Shown piece by piece: positions 33,901 through 37,227 of a DNA stretch of 47,698 nucleotides. The stretch comes from an uncultured Eubacteriales bacterium (lineage in GTDB: Bacteria > Bacillota > Clostridia > Christensenellales > Aristaeellaceae). Each line of letters opens with the position of its first letter. The stretch's first letter is position 1. The position numbers were made by a program, and so were the translations under genes. The notes beneath the pieces are model-generated. The model was not told where the DNA came from. It saw only the letters and a program-made list of their open reading frames with translations, and made no database searches. The DNA is taken from assembly GCA_902785105.1 (NCBI GenBank), contig CACZXF010000007.1, positions 1 to 47,698 of the forward strand, read 5' to 3'.

Positions 33901-34073
33901 ACGTGAACGTCACTCTCAAGCAGAATCAGCCCGTCTGGCCCGAGTGGACCGGCGAGAATGACGCTGTGACGGTGGGCGGCGACAGCTTCATCCGTGTGGA
34001 CGGCCAGTGGCGCACCGAGGCGGAAGCCCCGGTGGCCCCGGCCCCCACGCCCTATGGCGCAAAGGCTGCCTGA
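12975..34073 (+). CDS. Giant (7032 aa) exported repeat protein, LktA-like filamentous adhesin
   Basis: Start ATG after AGGAGA (12962-12967). Order: signal peptide (1-37, cleavage after AFA); Ser/Glu-rich 12-residue repeats (57-152); acidic repeats (164-297); Pro/Ala-rich linker (300-415); RTX-like Gly/Asp block (525-700). From about 860 to 6500 comes a very long series of beta-strand repeats with the pattern Gly-rich turn, then AVAVxVV, then a charged turn. Its style resembles Fusobacterium leukotoxin LktA-type filamentous adhesins. The series is interrupted by Ig-like bacterial-repeat domains (about 1370-1478, 1556-2053 and 2933-3126), a helical insert (about 2476-2815) and several linkers. 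A distinct C-terminal domain (about 6510-7032) ends EAPVAPAPTPYGAKAA. No LPXTG, SLH, choline-binding or transmembrane anchor is visible, and no TpsB partner is nearby. The frame is open over 21 kb without any stop. Likely a fibrous surface adhesin; the LktA link is by pattern only, and toxicity is not implied. Confidence 0.85.
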   Translation: MNGILRMRRRITAMILTLCMMLSSVAGYIPGWFTAFAEESVEETVASHDDSSSESSESSHNSESHGSSETSHSSESSGSSETSHSSEPSGSSETSHSSESSGSSETSQSSESSSSSETTQSSESSSSSESSQSSESNDSTESSQSSESGNSSESGDNAQSHSGDVLPVVTWGGTEDATETPSVSSEPAKEDDNTELSEEAPVVVWPGSTDDTEDASTVSSESAGDADSSETSEEVPVVVWSGATEDTEASSDVPSESAGDADSSDMNEEAPATVLPGSMDDTEASVDVSAEPAAEGEVQESSAEPVIEAAEQADGSENTVESDENAVVDDTEDDTTAVVDAEVQPVENFDATVEETEANKPSETEADQPMATTMTAALELPELSDTKDGANEEEKAPSEPFTLAAYTAPAMLAASEAEPEKKACVLQQKIDDAMSAVTGTLTGRIKVVLEKDTTYDGEVKIEKGERTVADDFELEIASEDAGDDGTQSAGKTTFTGTMSIKGINVAIRGVGLPGKVSVQDAALAYTGSKGDDTVNMEVGEKASAEIQTGEGNDTVNAKADADAKLNIQTGEGGDTVNAAVTQTATADIDTGAGDDKVNLADASIGKVGVDTGDDNDAVEVDVSPANGYSAGEIDIDTGDGDDSVTLLNKDGNNVIDDNRKGIINVDLGTGVNEATVSADVGGIAPTVTIKGEDGNDHVHITGTLDEDKDANKRITGTKENLNIASDKGELKLALQNVESLTDDLKNKRTQTLTADGGKKVSFTYEGAESFTNYELKAPASQIEKIVITGKDGQPLLLSSLVIDTSTTWDGENKLVIPEGATIEARGMTVRLTAKDIEVNGTIKADTVQLEALDGTGMNSRNFGDMYSAFSGAISVPGLAQVGGAVAAGAVMAWDLVNVNDEATITIGKNGAVLASGDVIMLAKVEQSGSLISILPVNLVNVKVVHASVDIAGKVYAGVSNIDSVNSELSNVELDEGKGSVRVNAQIKTSIGEHEDSFFDGILPESWPVAVSVVYANASVNVKEGATIGAAGDIQIGSQSEIKAETRADSGLAGLPAAVAVAVLINDVRTTVNGTLTAKGGDARVTANGQVEAKTSAAKGEGHESVSGGYAAVTVALQDVKTELGKTAVVNAKGEAQVLSNAVEKVENHATSAKQDSGDDEEDLVTKAKAKLMDILVDDVWPKVKESLGEKFFPDSAEEKLDKAMEKVSSGNHSVKLDDEAQAHGDVQTKSETKDGKTNVKVTVTPREGYQVERVVWRGYNAGDDHYTTGTATGSGKEWTFPQSLQNVKIYVEYEEAEAPDEPATPEDQAEMEEFFRQYEQEDSDSEPASDGEIQQLVEEMNNELKEKQKLDKDLRELEDATELVDFTLSGNNGSVLTDETEDDDNINPLSKVYTGQKVELIPNPQKGFKLKEGGLTASYSVTEKVNGKDTVVLKKIVINPDNQGRYWLEVPEKDKLDISQGILVSAAFEAGESEKEADQTQFQMTGTIAVAVVENDNQAIIAEGARVNAGGVEVTANANTDVQNIADGSAVSKDSNEKKKEDEYKIKRLDAKEYSGYDVEGLKFGLLADATRNGSIKVEKTGVNRYEYTIEATPENGYAVGTALLTYYQDGEKKTATLKPDGEGKYHINLAGAGFDVDEGSTAVLSFGFVGNGDDSVTVSEVTTTEPQVIIPNPILLSYNALKDEKYDRISDYAGTVLYNARKNKTDDDGKITAYAFVAEADSDNGYDLDGKLKATWKDASGKEQSKELTEDDGVWYLEMNGIPAGAPVKVTAVFKEDFHDFKVDEKKTTNGKVTLHDDKVKAGDNPKITVTPTAGFSVGDIVVTYKDGSKDKTLKLSDGDLVQVKKDGKVVEGLYELKEGLDELSKGDVTVSASFNRKSIVIYAGEGDKDKDVTLQKNAGKGEKVTVSPNADKVKAGYKVTKITVTDKSGKTVAESSDGSFTIPEKTDENATLTVKAELGLKEIEIKNAELTNGKVTSSVARADRGEKVTVTIKPDDNFRLKSGTLKAVVTEPNGATTEVFTSRQNDTTYTFDLPSNVDKDSKVSFVSEFEPGQSDSSVVDTSLGAGIAVTVSNSETRADVKGRIDSKGNVTTQAEITGGVKTETKAGFSKGNIGMGGAVSVQVASMDAKALIHDSADIAMDGKLIVDSKADINYNVNADASGSKEAAKTGVGAGIAVAVNGSDVFAGVRDGASIDHREGSDAMKGLAVTAVQKIKDEVKAKAGAAGGTAVVPVAAVDVIAAKANAYMGEVFTGKLKLTENAAVSAKTDASHTISADASASGKGAGVGGAFGVSVISDKAMAKLNQSVDAGQVTVATENISNVANTATASASGGKTGGKSADQQADGLIGGASKMAGKNKSSGVSGNSIDNMTKNRQQAQTAEGSVAVAGAVVVNVQNSTSRAEIPDGVDVKASGLLAVTALNGTTSKVKANAGTTNSNIGVGVGVAVNVVGLENIAKMGNGEFEAAMLRVAATTKENEPAKKETKTDDEPKEKDEAVSELTEMVRGYMTDLSKEIGLDQYVPEDMLANIVGPIVDNVTKELLTATGLDKLFGNGGISAKFEKMKDLLSEKGSALVELPEKLIEPMMETLEDALDLTGLTGEQYDALEKALLEEVKAKLQDNLLSWDTFKDMGERLKNAALKWFVDDGSKVLSGWINGKVKTGDKNTVKEVSKEVSKYILGEALGTVKDATLKSFEQALQNVEVPGVTLLSCSRAVKAFKELKDTWKSGEVSRLYEDAADYVKETFKDQVFDYEEVITTLTKTNWVEKISTALRNAAKEVSVTLSNEAVSWLTSTLGVVMEAEQEKATGHVVDTQAISGAGTKNVGIAGSVAITVLNADTSATIADGGKLEVSGEMTVDANELRSVKNVASAALDAKGNAKDNKASEDKDNKNVGGGNDATSVAKNDKNTTNLSVGVGGTASIIEGEKGQDRPEVHITLMEGYKMPEGDMVKYTYTNKEGKEVSGTVKATKKGSEWIVDTKSGALKDVDKSILISFEVKPEEVLHKVKAPDTNMTDLKKLEEGAVTVSVKDRKVNDDNTIFARAGEVVEIKIAKKAGRVLNALGYSYKDAAGKTHEVELNPSAASTGKDKEFTMVSSNEKEIIYTFTMPDADVDDILVSLVEGQEEAQQPAQQEAATAAKDKNGASVGVGAAFSMVYGDTQTHAEVGKRSGTVTAGAMNVNATSNHMENISAAAGTDPMSGDLNTDDSKNFSLDASVALNILDTDVKARNQAEATDVKGYADGEEQKSGDLSVTAKEEASTETTSSAFAVGGQTAVGASVALNIAKSGVKAEMLGDAKVDGSATVSSNSHSEDVTKALATAMGADMARVAGKIGDAAESLEQKSNKVLDGSYLDKAEDKKDNNTANKVNDRLNEKNTDGKGKQAKGGQSVSSNALRSQAVETQNGEEGSSETGSAMSEVSSQAGSTLGVNKKQEKTKVEVAAAVGITIASHEASTAVGKIVANKKIETTSENTGNFNTMGTGAAMSLAEKSNAIAMGVAISVNSNKAGVAVSGDLVSNDKEDVAVTSKLTQNMDGDFQGKLAAQSLAGSVAGKGGGASIAGAVSVVVSKGKSTVDIANGTASANRSIKGGNVTVEATDKSKITARAGGLSLSTGASMGMGIGSTNIITGNNVSAKVGDYTTVEADSFKLNAEKQEVTAKDFKNLIDMRYLITDSSQLTDEQRENSRTGLIDFHKGGDEKNYKVEVNLDSEKLLDAVDGLNFLSGQNTYAEAIAGSISGGAASSLAGSFAVVVTNNDVKASMGKNAKVTTAKGDVDINAKDGNTTRIIAGSLSAAPATNSTGATVAVLVNSDTVDTEVGKDAEFKAAGDIHQNAEATGDQQVFTAAMSLAAGANKHQDSDKEKEEGGSGQSTDTGASVGGAINVIVSKIHANNVLGDNARLIAGGSADITSAAKFDLMAISGSAAVAAGGGVAAGGTVNVIVDSTGARTNIGDGAAIEADKNLTIGSDVSDQLISGTASLSAAASSGMTDGNSGAGVVNVIVSHSKANTNVGKADLTAANGDMKVNANNDAWMLNASMAVAGAKNFAVGASFNVNVFGREATVDLNSGSMNAGGNMAVQTSGRDTGIMAGLTVVANNSTNGDAAVNGNIGVVVESNKINTKIADGVKAVAGKNAIFESYFSDYTVGAAGSITGSGGGSSLSGTVVTVVKNNDVRTELGMSTVEGRNNGESATSLSNKKVEGVYVGANAKETQYIGAAGMSAAEGSAINGEVVTLVNNNKVITDASAAVLNSERLHTTETVWEIPDMNRQLVKEEYKRMRWYANTITVADYLKMTDFTNIRVFYYDNTGARHYINSRDDLLEPRTINVDKNGGSINVESNDDTKQMLLAGGISLSSGAGVGAAVVTVVSGKTVEAKAHDMTAYDDIKVTADNKDKLAQLALSVGVSGSNAVQIGAAIQVLKSKAKATVGSTVESANGNFSLNANNTTDLTNAAAALAVGSGAAVTPVGVVTYFQGETEGKVLSGTRVTVKNVSINTNSNKEISQYAAGFAASSNLGLSGTVSVLVSKDKNSAIVENGATVTANGEDGNVNVKADSDYKLRAASAAMALSGGPSVGVNAMVSVIKSSTIAEIAGKATAKKAVNVNAQGKRDIINAAAALSAGTVGAGVTVMVLSAGAPMSQDAADMVAYGNGDSKSKKTGFDGKTFMSTADSNNRGASEYYGDVLDGDTLDQDLAGNGHNESQQNVGSKDSKGKNTFDASSAYRSEDFDKQDYGDGKQKGNDNEQGRGENLKTSVMYAQVMVDKNGKITGDPEQAVQTLEFETDDPSQATVMFDKNNKVTTDKSKSVRTQTIKVDPSATRIVDLSDTKDVRNAKDVNSYSYEAPTDAVIARIDDTAEVEADQVNVTASQPAAVDMIGATIAGGQTGIGVSTAVAILHSNVSASSTGTIKNAKGSVNIQASSVAGTREKDDEKSKRDAGVKSLLKNALDPSNRAIRVVGVAVGVGEVGVAVSAAVALTDNTTQAILGGRVSDAGNINVHANHDYGNVLAATGSLAGGAFAAGASVAVAQANGTVKALISGNTTKNKTASNAYDIDTTGDVSVTTHSIVEADALAASIGVGATAINAGVGLALNRLRQETGVTDGVKLKATGDLTVTGTIEKAASRSYLLGVSVGAAGLNLNAAVSNVSADVDTHIGRSKLVTAKDTDPTMPQVTKVVANNINIKNTINTESTPKVLSIAGGGLAAGGNLLLAFNETDAQASVENADLSVKNLNVVGNLKGTAQSSLTAAVVGAVAAGISVNYADMRAANRATVMDSTVRTTEATKILTNEHEEATSAEAHSVSTELGDVTVGVNAAVARNNTKNYATLIGDKTLDLNSLTMDAKGNSTAKSELEGNTLSIAKVAASFVTAINDADARVTAVVGNSSRTTDADGNEKATIVPNVLKAKEGLTFNATQNGGTDVKLTTGGGSLVGMALSMALAYGRTNSLVDVSISGGGDYAFVKSDNKAGDAVKSKIANAAVSAVTANALYGAAYSQDVYRTGIQLTGGDYHIRGNVDVTMDYGVNGTADVQPSSSGVDVSLGSLSANAAVANNTAFAGTDFEMSIGKSHVDGNVNVKTQGLAKTDAKVQTAELTVGGLNFTANIAKSNLGMTQAAVLRAGGDLTIDGNVDVQSTVKKITHQEAVAMKRETIKSWLVDVDGEYLVTKKGNTTVMLKKDSDVDKMSASEVEYMYKVFDGDPIDETGSATATASIGAVGGAEGVSFNLGSMDVSKATARENMSNTAAILGAASDVEDTTIPVVTYEWNEKKKWDYDYDEVESVTYKFDKGSFRFETTANEGDFVARTRLLAELWQHTVQEQGGKLSNAKAKLREYFQDNAYADKVYKVMETFWKNVDKGISWNWVKNPLTGKNERYFVKGKYDFPQKALEKAFDKADELGVWDSFSDKSWKEDFNYPWREITYWELEEKTDYIPGLAPVYDTDANHLSVGGDMNVLSGVQNGSKTQSNASAAQSKTVGLLTASKMDINARSTDSFSAMLEGMHATVTGSASIKAASDTNAEAIGTKAGGIAGFDAGKIDLKSGVGRGDDYQTVNVVIGEGATLTAKDIALTSNNIGAAKAGMKADTVLAAAGIKSSSQPTESWYSTGVYIGPKAKLTATNGKLEITSEDMPSAESVANSSSIGIAMNFDTMKGKNSLRQTNRIDIGKDAVLKSSSNLSLHAYQHTNARAETSASGGGFLQGSTVKAENTIDRADIITIADGVNIESTGSNVFIIARAGRAGASENELRDNIYTRAYSDGEGGFAVAKAQAYADIISNTNILLGQGVTTTAKGQLKMDAVFNPYGDRKNYGTDKEGEENYGWEPGIETIAIADSAALIGVPKTTAKTTVNATEYIGINRGGETATTLKAEKIWINASTDRTTLKSQARSFGKGAVGVASSTAWIIANLNNMVWIDNAALECSPWSKINVHADNGGTGTRTHLIGDSYSGLNAVMGKVAPSTLVTGLTINQIRTNDKEKVLWNGSSDKKADRSWVEQMANALNVSGIVHEASKPKAQLWADLIANYKRWQKKVLGITITLTKANVTKRYEWIDTANCDFCGKGTAVDVQPYDDDTTMEKRYKDAYERAMAPINAIYAMASGLPRDPNALMALQLAKGLMPLTYMNAVVKTQAAVMRAHFGEEEQASMSDRFVLAVRSILNKDVRIDSLKLDDYRVWTNDRTFDDVYLLPNATRLFINGGVPQYIAETLMSDLRGNGAMSDIAAITALTEYAYAHPTIPIGSSGSLNMSTGMLTMPSYVDQELYLREVSAGWVVEQIGNDFIQIYVAEPSAANETAINGAKLPQGIILNGIVPNGVLSGWNLYWVGDTPVTVQDPDQALFFLLVDEATDEVDAFRTSANMIANNDMPIDVSLYLFRDSQSDRAEVEKYNLLFFDTPEGKESVVKVVADVLDNRTLEMPKPMRIALRKLTFSGAELPAFSLGGSYIVMLDGTKGTASLFDGLYQNTFDGDVFESDYVLIDGIASGDVNVTLKQNQPVWPEWTGENDAVTVGGDSFIRVDGQWRTEAEAPVAPAPTPYGAKAA
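13143..13430 (+). repeat. Eight tandem 36-bp Ser-rich repeats in the giant protein
   Basis: Eight consecutive 12-codon units of the form E-T/S-S-H/Q-S-S-E-S-S-G/S-S-S (residues 57-152). The first units are nearly identical at DNA level (the core agctctgaaacgagtcatag recurs), while later ones diverge. The segment would be an extended, negatively charged stalk, possibly O-glycosylated. Near-identical units can expand or contract by recombination, so copy number may vary between strains. Confidence 0.9.
13464..13866 (+). repeat. Four acidic repeats of about 35 residues in the giant protein
   Basis: Four degenerate units (about residues 164-297) start PVVTWGGTED, PVVVWPGSTDD, PVVVWSGATED and PATVLPGSMDD, each followed by a Ser/Glu/Asp-rich tail that includes ESAGDADSS in two of them. 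They follow the Ser-rich repeats and probably continue the extended stalk. Function unknown. Confidence 0.8.
14545..15080 (+). other. RTX-like Gly/Asp-rich block of the giant protein
   Basis: Residues about 525-702 contain spaced motifs SKGDDTVNM, TGEGNDTVNA, TGEGGDTVNA, TGAGDDKVNL, TGDDNDAVEV, TGDGDDSVTL and GEDGNDHVHI. They recall the GGxGxDxUx calcium-binding repeats of RTX proteins, with a longer spacing of about 20 residues. A calcium-stabilised beta-roll close to the N terminus is plausible, but the spacing is not canonical. Confidence 0.6.
20400..21400 (+). other. Helical insert within the giant adhesin-like protein
   Basis: Residues about 2476-2815 lose the Gly/Val beta-repeat pattern and become Lys/Glu/Leu-rich and helical, for example ELTEMVRGYMTDLSKEIG, LPEKLIEPMMETLEDALD and KAFKELKDTWKSGEVSRLYED. 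One of the protein's rare Cys residues lies here (LLSCSRAV). The flanking beta repeats resume on both sides, so this is an inserted domain. No family is recognised. Confidence 0.6.
32500..34070 (+). other. Unrecognised C-terminal domain of the giant protein
   Basis: Residues about 6510-7032 differ from the beta repeats. A CDFCGKG Cys pair is followed by a helical segment (KRYKDAYERAMAPINAIYAMASG and on), then mixed alpha/beta sequence with aromatic and Pro residues typical of a globular fold (for example YLREVSAGWVVEQIG and GWNLYWVGDTPVTV). It ends in a short Pro/Ala tail with no sorting signal or membrane helix. This is the candidate region for surface attachment, assembly or binding. It was not recognised. 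Confidence 0.6.
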
Positions 34074-34110
34074 GATCATGAACCATTTGGGAAACAACTC
34101 AACTATACTC

Positions 34111-34142
34111 AAAAGGGAATCGCTTCAAAGCGGTTCCCTTTT
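34111..34142 (+). terminator. Terminator after the giant protein gene
   Basis: aaaagggaatcgc (34111-34123) pairs with gcggttccctttt (34130-34142) around a 6-nt loop, with one wobble. This is a strong intrinsic terminator 37 nt after the stop, usable in both directions. Confidence 0.88.
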
Positions 34143-34144
34143 GT

Positions 34145-34270
34145 ACATTCTCAATCTCACCGTGGTCCAGGAACGGGCAATGGTACTCCAGTGGGTTTAG
34201 GGAGTAGACAATTGCTTCTCTCAGCTTCCCCGCCGGTTTGAATAAGTCCTGAAGCCAGGCATCATTGATG
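34145..34270 (-). pseudogene. Remnant of an IS66-family transposase
   Basis: On the minus strand this stretch reads INDAWLQDLFKPAGKLREAI, then VYSLNPLEYHCPFLDHGEIEN. That resembles the C-terminal part of IS66 TnpC proteins, where a segment of the form KLxEAIxYxLNxxxYLxxFLEDGRIEIDNN precedes the conserved end. Only about 42 codons survive; the catalytic parts and the ends of the element are gone. The call rests on motif memory, not on a search. Confidence 0.5.
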
Positions 34271-34327
34271 CCAGCACAGTCTCTACGCTGTAGCAATAAA
34301 TAAACTGTAGACGGGATGAAAATTCCA

Positions 34328-34336
34328 TGTTATAAT
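34328..34336 (+). promoter_or_regulatory. Extended -10 promoter of the hybrid kinase gene
   Basis: TGTTATAAT (34328-34336) is a perfect extended -10 element, 45 nt before the start codon. No good -35 box is seen. It is the same element as that before the glucose-1-phosphatase gene. Confidence 0.6.
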
Positions 34337-34381
34337 ATTTACTGATGTAATGTTTTGTCATTGTCAAAAGGATGTGTAACA

Positions 34382-36643
34382 ATGTCTCCGGCAATTCATA
34401 TAGAGCTTGACGCGCTGTGCCTGATACTGCTGTGCACAATCGCGCTGCAAAGCCGTCAGAGCGTCAATCAGGAGAAGGATCGCATACTGTTTCGGACGAC
34501 CGCCTACGGCATCATACTGCTTCTGGCGCTGGATATCGTGTGGGTGCTGATCGAAGGGCGTGTCTTTCCCGGCGCGGTGGCGCTGAACCGCCTGGTCAAC
34601 GCCCTCTACCTGGGAATCGGCGTCGTCATCGGCGGCCTGTGGTATTTATATGTGCTGCAAACGCTGGGCTACAGGGTCACACGGAAGCTTCAGACGCTGG
34701 TCATGCTGCCGGGTATCGTTTTCATGGTTCTCAACCTGATTTCCATTTGGACAGGCTGGATATTCACCGTTTCTGAGGACAACGTCTACAGTCACAGCTC
34801 CCTGTTCTGGCTCCAGACCGCCGGGGCCTATGGCATGATCGTGGTCTCCTTTTTACATATCCTCATCCAACTGGTTCGGAACGACAATCGCGTGTCCCGC
34901 AAGGACATCCATAAGCTCCTGAAGTTCTACATGATCCCCTTCATCGGCTCCATCGTCAGCCTGTTTCAGACCGGTATGCCCGGAACCTGGACCTGCGGCG
35001 CGGTCTCCATCGTGCTGATCTATCTGAGTGATCAAAACCGCGAGATACTCTCCGGTATGATCACCGCCATGGCCGCGGATTACCGGAGCATCTACTACGT
35101 CAACCTCGACAAGGACGAGTGCCTCTGCGTCAGGGGCTCCAGAGAGATGGATCACCACATGAACGAGGGCAGGAGCTTCTCCTTCCGGAAGGGCTTTGCC
35201 GAATACGCCGAGCACTGCGTCGCCGAGGGGGATAGGGAGGGCTTCCTGCAATTTACTGAGCCCGACAACATCCGCGCCGGGCTTTTGAAGGAGGCCATGA
35301 TCTCCCATCGCTATCTCGCCGTGCGGGAGGACGGCAGGGAGGTCTATGAGATGCTTCGTATCGCGGGCGTCCGCACCATCGAGGAGCGTGACGACAACAC
35401 CGTCCACGCCATCGGCGTCGGCTTCTCCAACGTCGACCGGGAGACCCGCGAATCCATGGAGCAGAACCGTGCCCTCGCGGAGGCCCTCTCCAAGGCCGAG
35501 GAAGCCAACGCGGCCAAGACCGCCTTCCTCAGCTCCATGAGCCACGAGATTCGCACACCCATGAACGCCATCATCGGCCTGGACAATATCGCGCTCCACG
35601 ATCCGAACCTTTCTCCCCAGACGCGGAACGAGCTGGAAAAGATAGGCTCCAGCGCCCGGCACCTGCTCTCCCTCATCAACGACATACTGGATATGAGTCG
35701 CATCGAGTCCGGCCGCATGGTGTTGAAAGAGGAAGAATTCTCCTTCCTGGAGATGCTCGATCAGATCAACGTCATCATCTATGGACAATGTGAGGACAAG
35801 GGCTTGGATTTTGTCCGAAATCGGGTGGAACCGTTGGATGAATACTTCATCGGCGATGATCTGAGGCTCAGGCAGGTCATCATCAACATCCTCGGCAACG
35901 CTGTGAAATTCACCGACGCGCCGGGAACCGTCACCTTTACCGTGGAGCAGGAGGGCACCTCGGAGGACAGCGCGATGATGCGTTTCGTCATCAGGGATAC
36001 CGGCATCGGCATAGACCCGGCTTTCATCCCCAGATTGTTTGATGCCTTCACGCAGGAGGATGCTACCACCACCAACCGTTACGGCGGCAGCGGCCTCGGC
36101 ATGGCCATCACCAAGAACATGATCAACCTGATGGGCGGCCAAATCGAGGTTGAAAGCGAAAAGGGCCGCGGCACGACCTTCACGGTGCATATTCCGCTGC
36201 GCAAATCGGAACATGTGGAGGCAGCGCCGGAGATCGTGAATCCGGGGTTCTCTCTCGCGGGCCTGCACGTGCTGATCGCGGAGGACATAGAGCTGAACGC
36301 GGAGATCCTCACCGACCTGCTGGAAATGGAAGACATGACCATCGAATGGGCTGAGAATGGCCAGCGAGCCGTAGAGATGTTTGAAGGTGGGGGAGAGGAC
36401 CACTTCTCCGCCATACTGATGGACATGCGGATGCCCGTCATGGACGGTCTGACGGCGACGCGGGAAATTCGAAAGCTGAACAGGCCCGATGCTACCGCAA
36501 TTCCCATCATCGCCCTCACGGCCAACGCCTTTGAGGAGGACGTGAAGCAATGTATCCAGGCCGGCATGAACGCGCACCTGTCGAAGCCCGTGGATATAGA
36601 CCAGCTCAAGGCCCTGCTGGGCAGGCTGCTTGCTGAACAGTAG
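34382..36643 (+). CDS. Hybrid sensor histidine kinase with seven-helix membrane sensor and receiver
   Basis: 753 aa. The N-terminal membrane region (about 1-222) has about seven transmembrane helices, like the His-kinase 7TM sensor family. A PAS-like cytoplasmic segment follows (about 225-370), then a coiled linker (RALAEALSKAEEANAAKTAF) into HisKA with SHEIRTPMNAI (phospho-His about 388). The HATPase has ILGNAVKFTD, IRDTGIGI, DAFTQ and YGGSGLGM. The C-terminal receiver (about 625-750) has IAED, MDMRMPVMDG, ALTANAF and LSKPVD. There is no HPt or DNA-binding domain, so a separate partner is required. The ATG at 34382 follows AAAAGGA (34366-34372); a TTG at 34355 overlaps that site and is rejected. 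It is transcribed alone after the giant protein gene and could control it, but nothing in the sequence proves this. Confidence 0.88.
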   Translation: MSPAIHIELDALCLILLCTIALQSRQSVNQEKDRILFRTTAYGIILLLALDIVWVLIEGRVFPGAVALNRLVNALYLGIGVVIGGLWYLYVLQTLGYRVTRKLQTLVMLPGIVFMVLNLISIWTGWIFTVSEDNVYSHSSLFWLQTAGAYGMIVVSFLHILIQLVRNDNRVSRKDIHKLLKFYMIPFIGSIVSLFQTGMPGTWTCGAVSIVLIYLSDQNREILSGMITAMAADYRSIYYVNLDKDECLCVRGSREMDHHMNEGRSFSFRKGFAEYAEHCVAEGDREGFLQFTEPDNIRAGLLKEAMISHRYLAVREDGREVYEMLRIAGVRTIEERDDNTVHAIGVGFSNVDRETRESMEQNRALAEALSKAEEANAAKTAFLSSMSHEIRTPMNAIIGLDNIALHDPNLSPQTRNELEKIGSSARHLLSLINDILDMSRIESGRMVLKEEEFSFLEMLDQINVIIYGQCEDKGLDFVRNRVEPLDEYFIGDDLRLRQVIINILGNAVKFTDAPGTVTFTVEQEGTSEDSAMMRFVIRDTGIGIDPAFIPRLFDAFTQEDATTTNRYGGSGLGMAITKNMINLMGGQIEVESEKGRGTTFTVHIPLRKSEHVEAAPEIVNPGFSLAGLHVLIAEDIELNAEILTDLLEMEDMTIEWAENGQRAVEMFEGGGEDHFSAILMDMRMPVMDGLTATREIRKLNRPDATAIPIIALTANAFEEDVKQCIQAGMNAHLSKPVDIDQLKALLGRLLAEQ

Positions 36644-36677
36644 CAAAATACGGACCTCAAAACGGGAGGTATCAGGT

Positions 36678-36872
36678 ATGAAAATGCAAAGGACGGTTGT
36701 GGAATACGGCGATTTCCTATGTCGGCGCTGCTTTGACAGCCGCTATAATGTCCACCTTTCACACAGAGATGTGAAGGAGATCGAGGGAACCTGTCCCAGC
36801 TGCAAAAAGCAGGTACGCCTTGTGGTCGATTTGAAGCTGGGCGGACGGATCAAGATGCTTGGAAAATGGTGA
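36678..36872 (+). CDS. Small zinc-ribbon protein, function unknown
   Basis: 64 aa with two Cys pairs, CRRC (in FLCRRCFDSRY) and CPSC (in GTCPSCKKQV), about 24 residues apart: a zinc-ribbon arrangement. The remainder is basic, ending GGRIKMLGKW. GGGAGGT (36664-36670) is a good ribosome site for the ATG. It lies 34 nt after the kinase gene and 28 nt before the next gene. It may be a nucleic-acid-binding or regulatory small protein; the family is not recognised. Confidence 0.75.
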   Translation: MKMQRTVVEYGDFLCRRCFDSRYNVHLSHRDVKEIEGTCPSCKKQVRLVVDLKLGGRIKMLGKW

Positions 36873-36900
36873 TCCGTGTTTATCATTGGAGGAGGAAGCC

Positions 36901-37227
36901 ATGGTTGGTTCTTATAAGGTGGTCACACTCTGTGGCAGCACACGATTCAAGGACGCCTTCATCGAAGCTCAGAAGCGCCTCACCCTTGAAGGAAACATCG
37001 TCATCAGCGTGGGCCTTTTCGGCCATTCAGGGGATAACGAGGTCTGGACGGAGGGCACAAAGGCCATGCTCGACGACATGCACAAGCGAAAGATCGACAT
37101 GGCCGACGAGATCTACGTCATCAACGTTGGCGGATATATCGGAGAGAGCACCCGATCCGAGATCGAATATGCCCGCGCAAACGGCAAAGCTGTAAAATAT
37201 TTGGAAGTTGCGACTGCCAGCAACTGA
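36901..37227 (+). CDS. Nucleoside 2-deoxyribosyltransferase-like protein
   Basis: 108 aa. The N-terminal VVTLCGSTRFKDAF and the C-terminal MADEIYVINVGGYIGESTRSEIEYA are the sugar-nucleotide-binding and acidic motifs of the nucleoside 2-deoxyribosyltransferase-like (NDT) fold. The protein is close in length and sequence to a short NDT-like family widespread in Firmicutes, whose substrate is mostly unknown. True NDTs exchange bases between deoxyribonucleosides, and the Glu in the last motif would be the nucleophile. GGAGGAGG (36889-36896) precedes the ATG at 36901. An upstream in-frame ATG at 36859 would overlap the previous gene and is less likely. Confidence 0.75.
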   Translation: MVGSYKVVTLCGSTRFKDAFIEAQKRLTLEGNIVISVGLFGHSGDNEVWTEGTKAMLDDMHKRKIDMADEIYVINVGGYIGESTRSEIEYARANGKAVKYLEVATASN

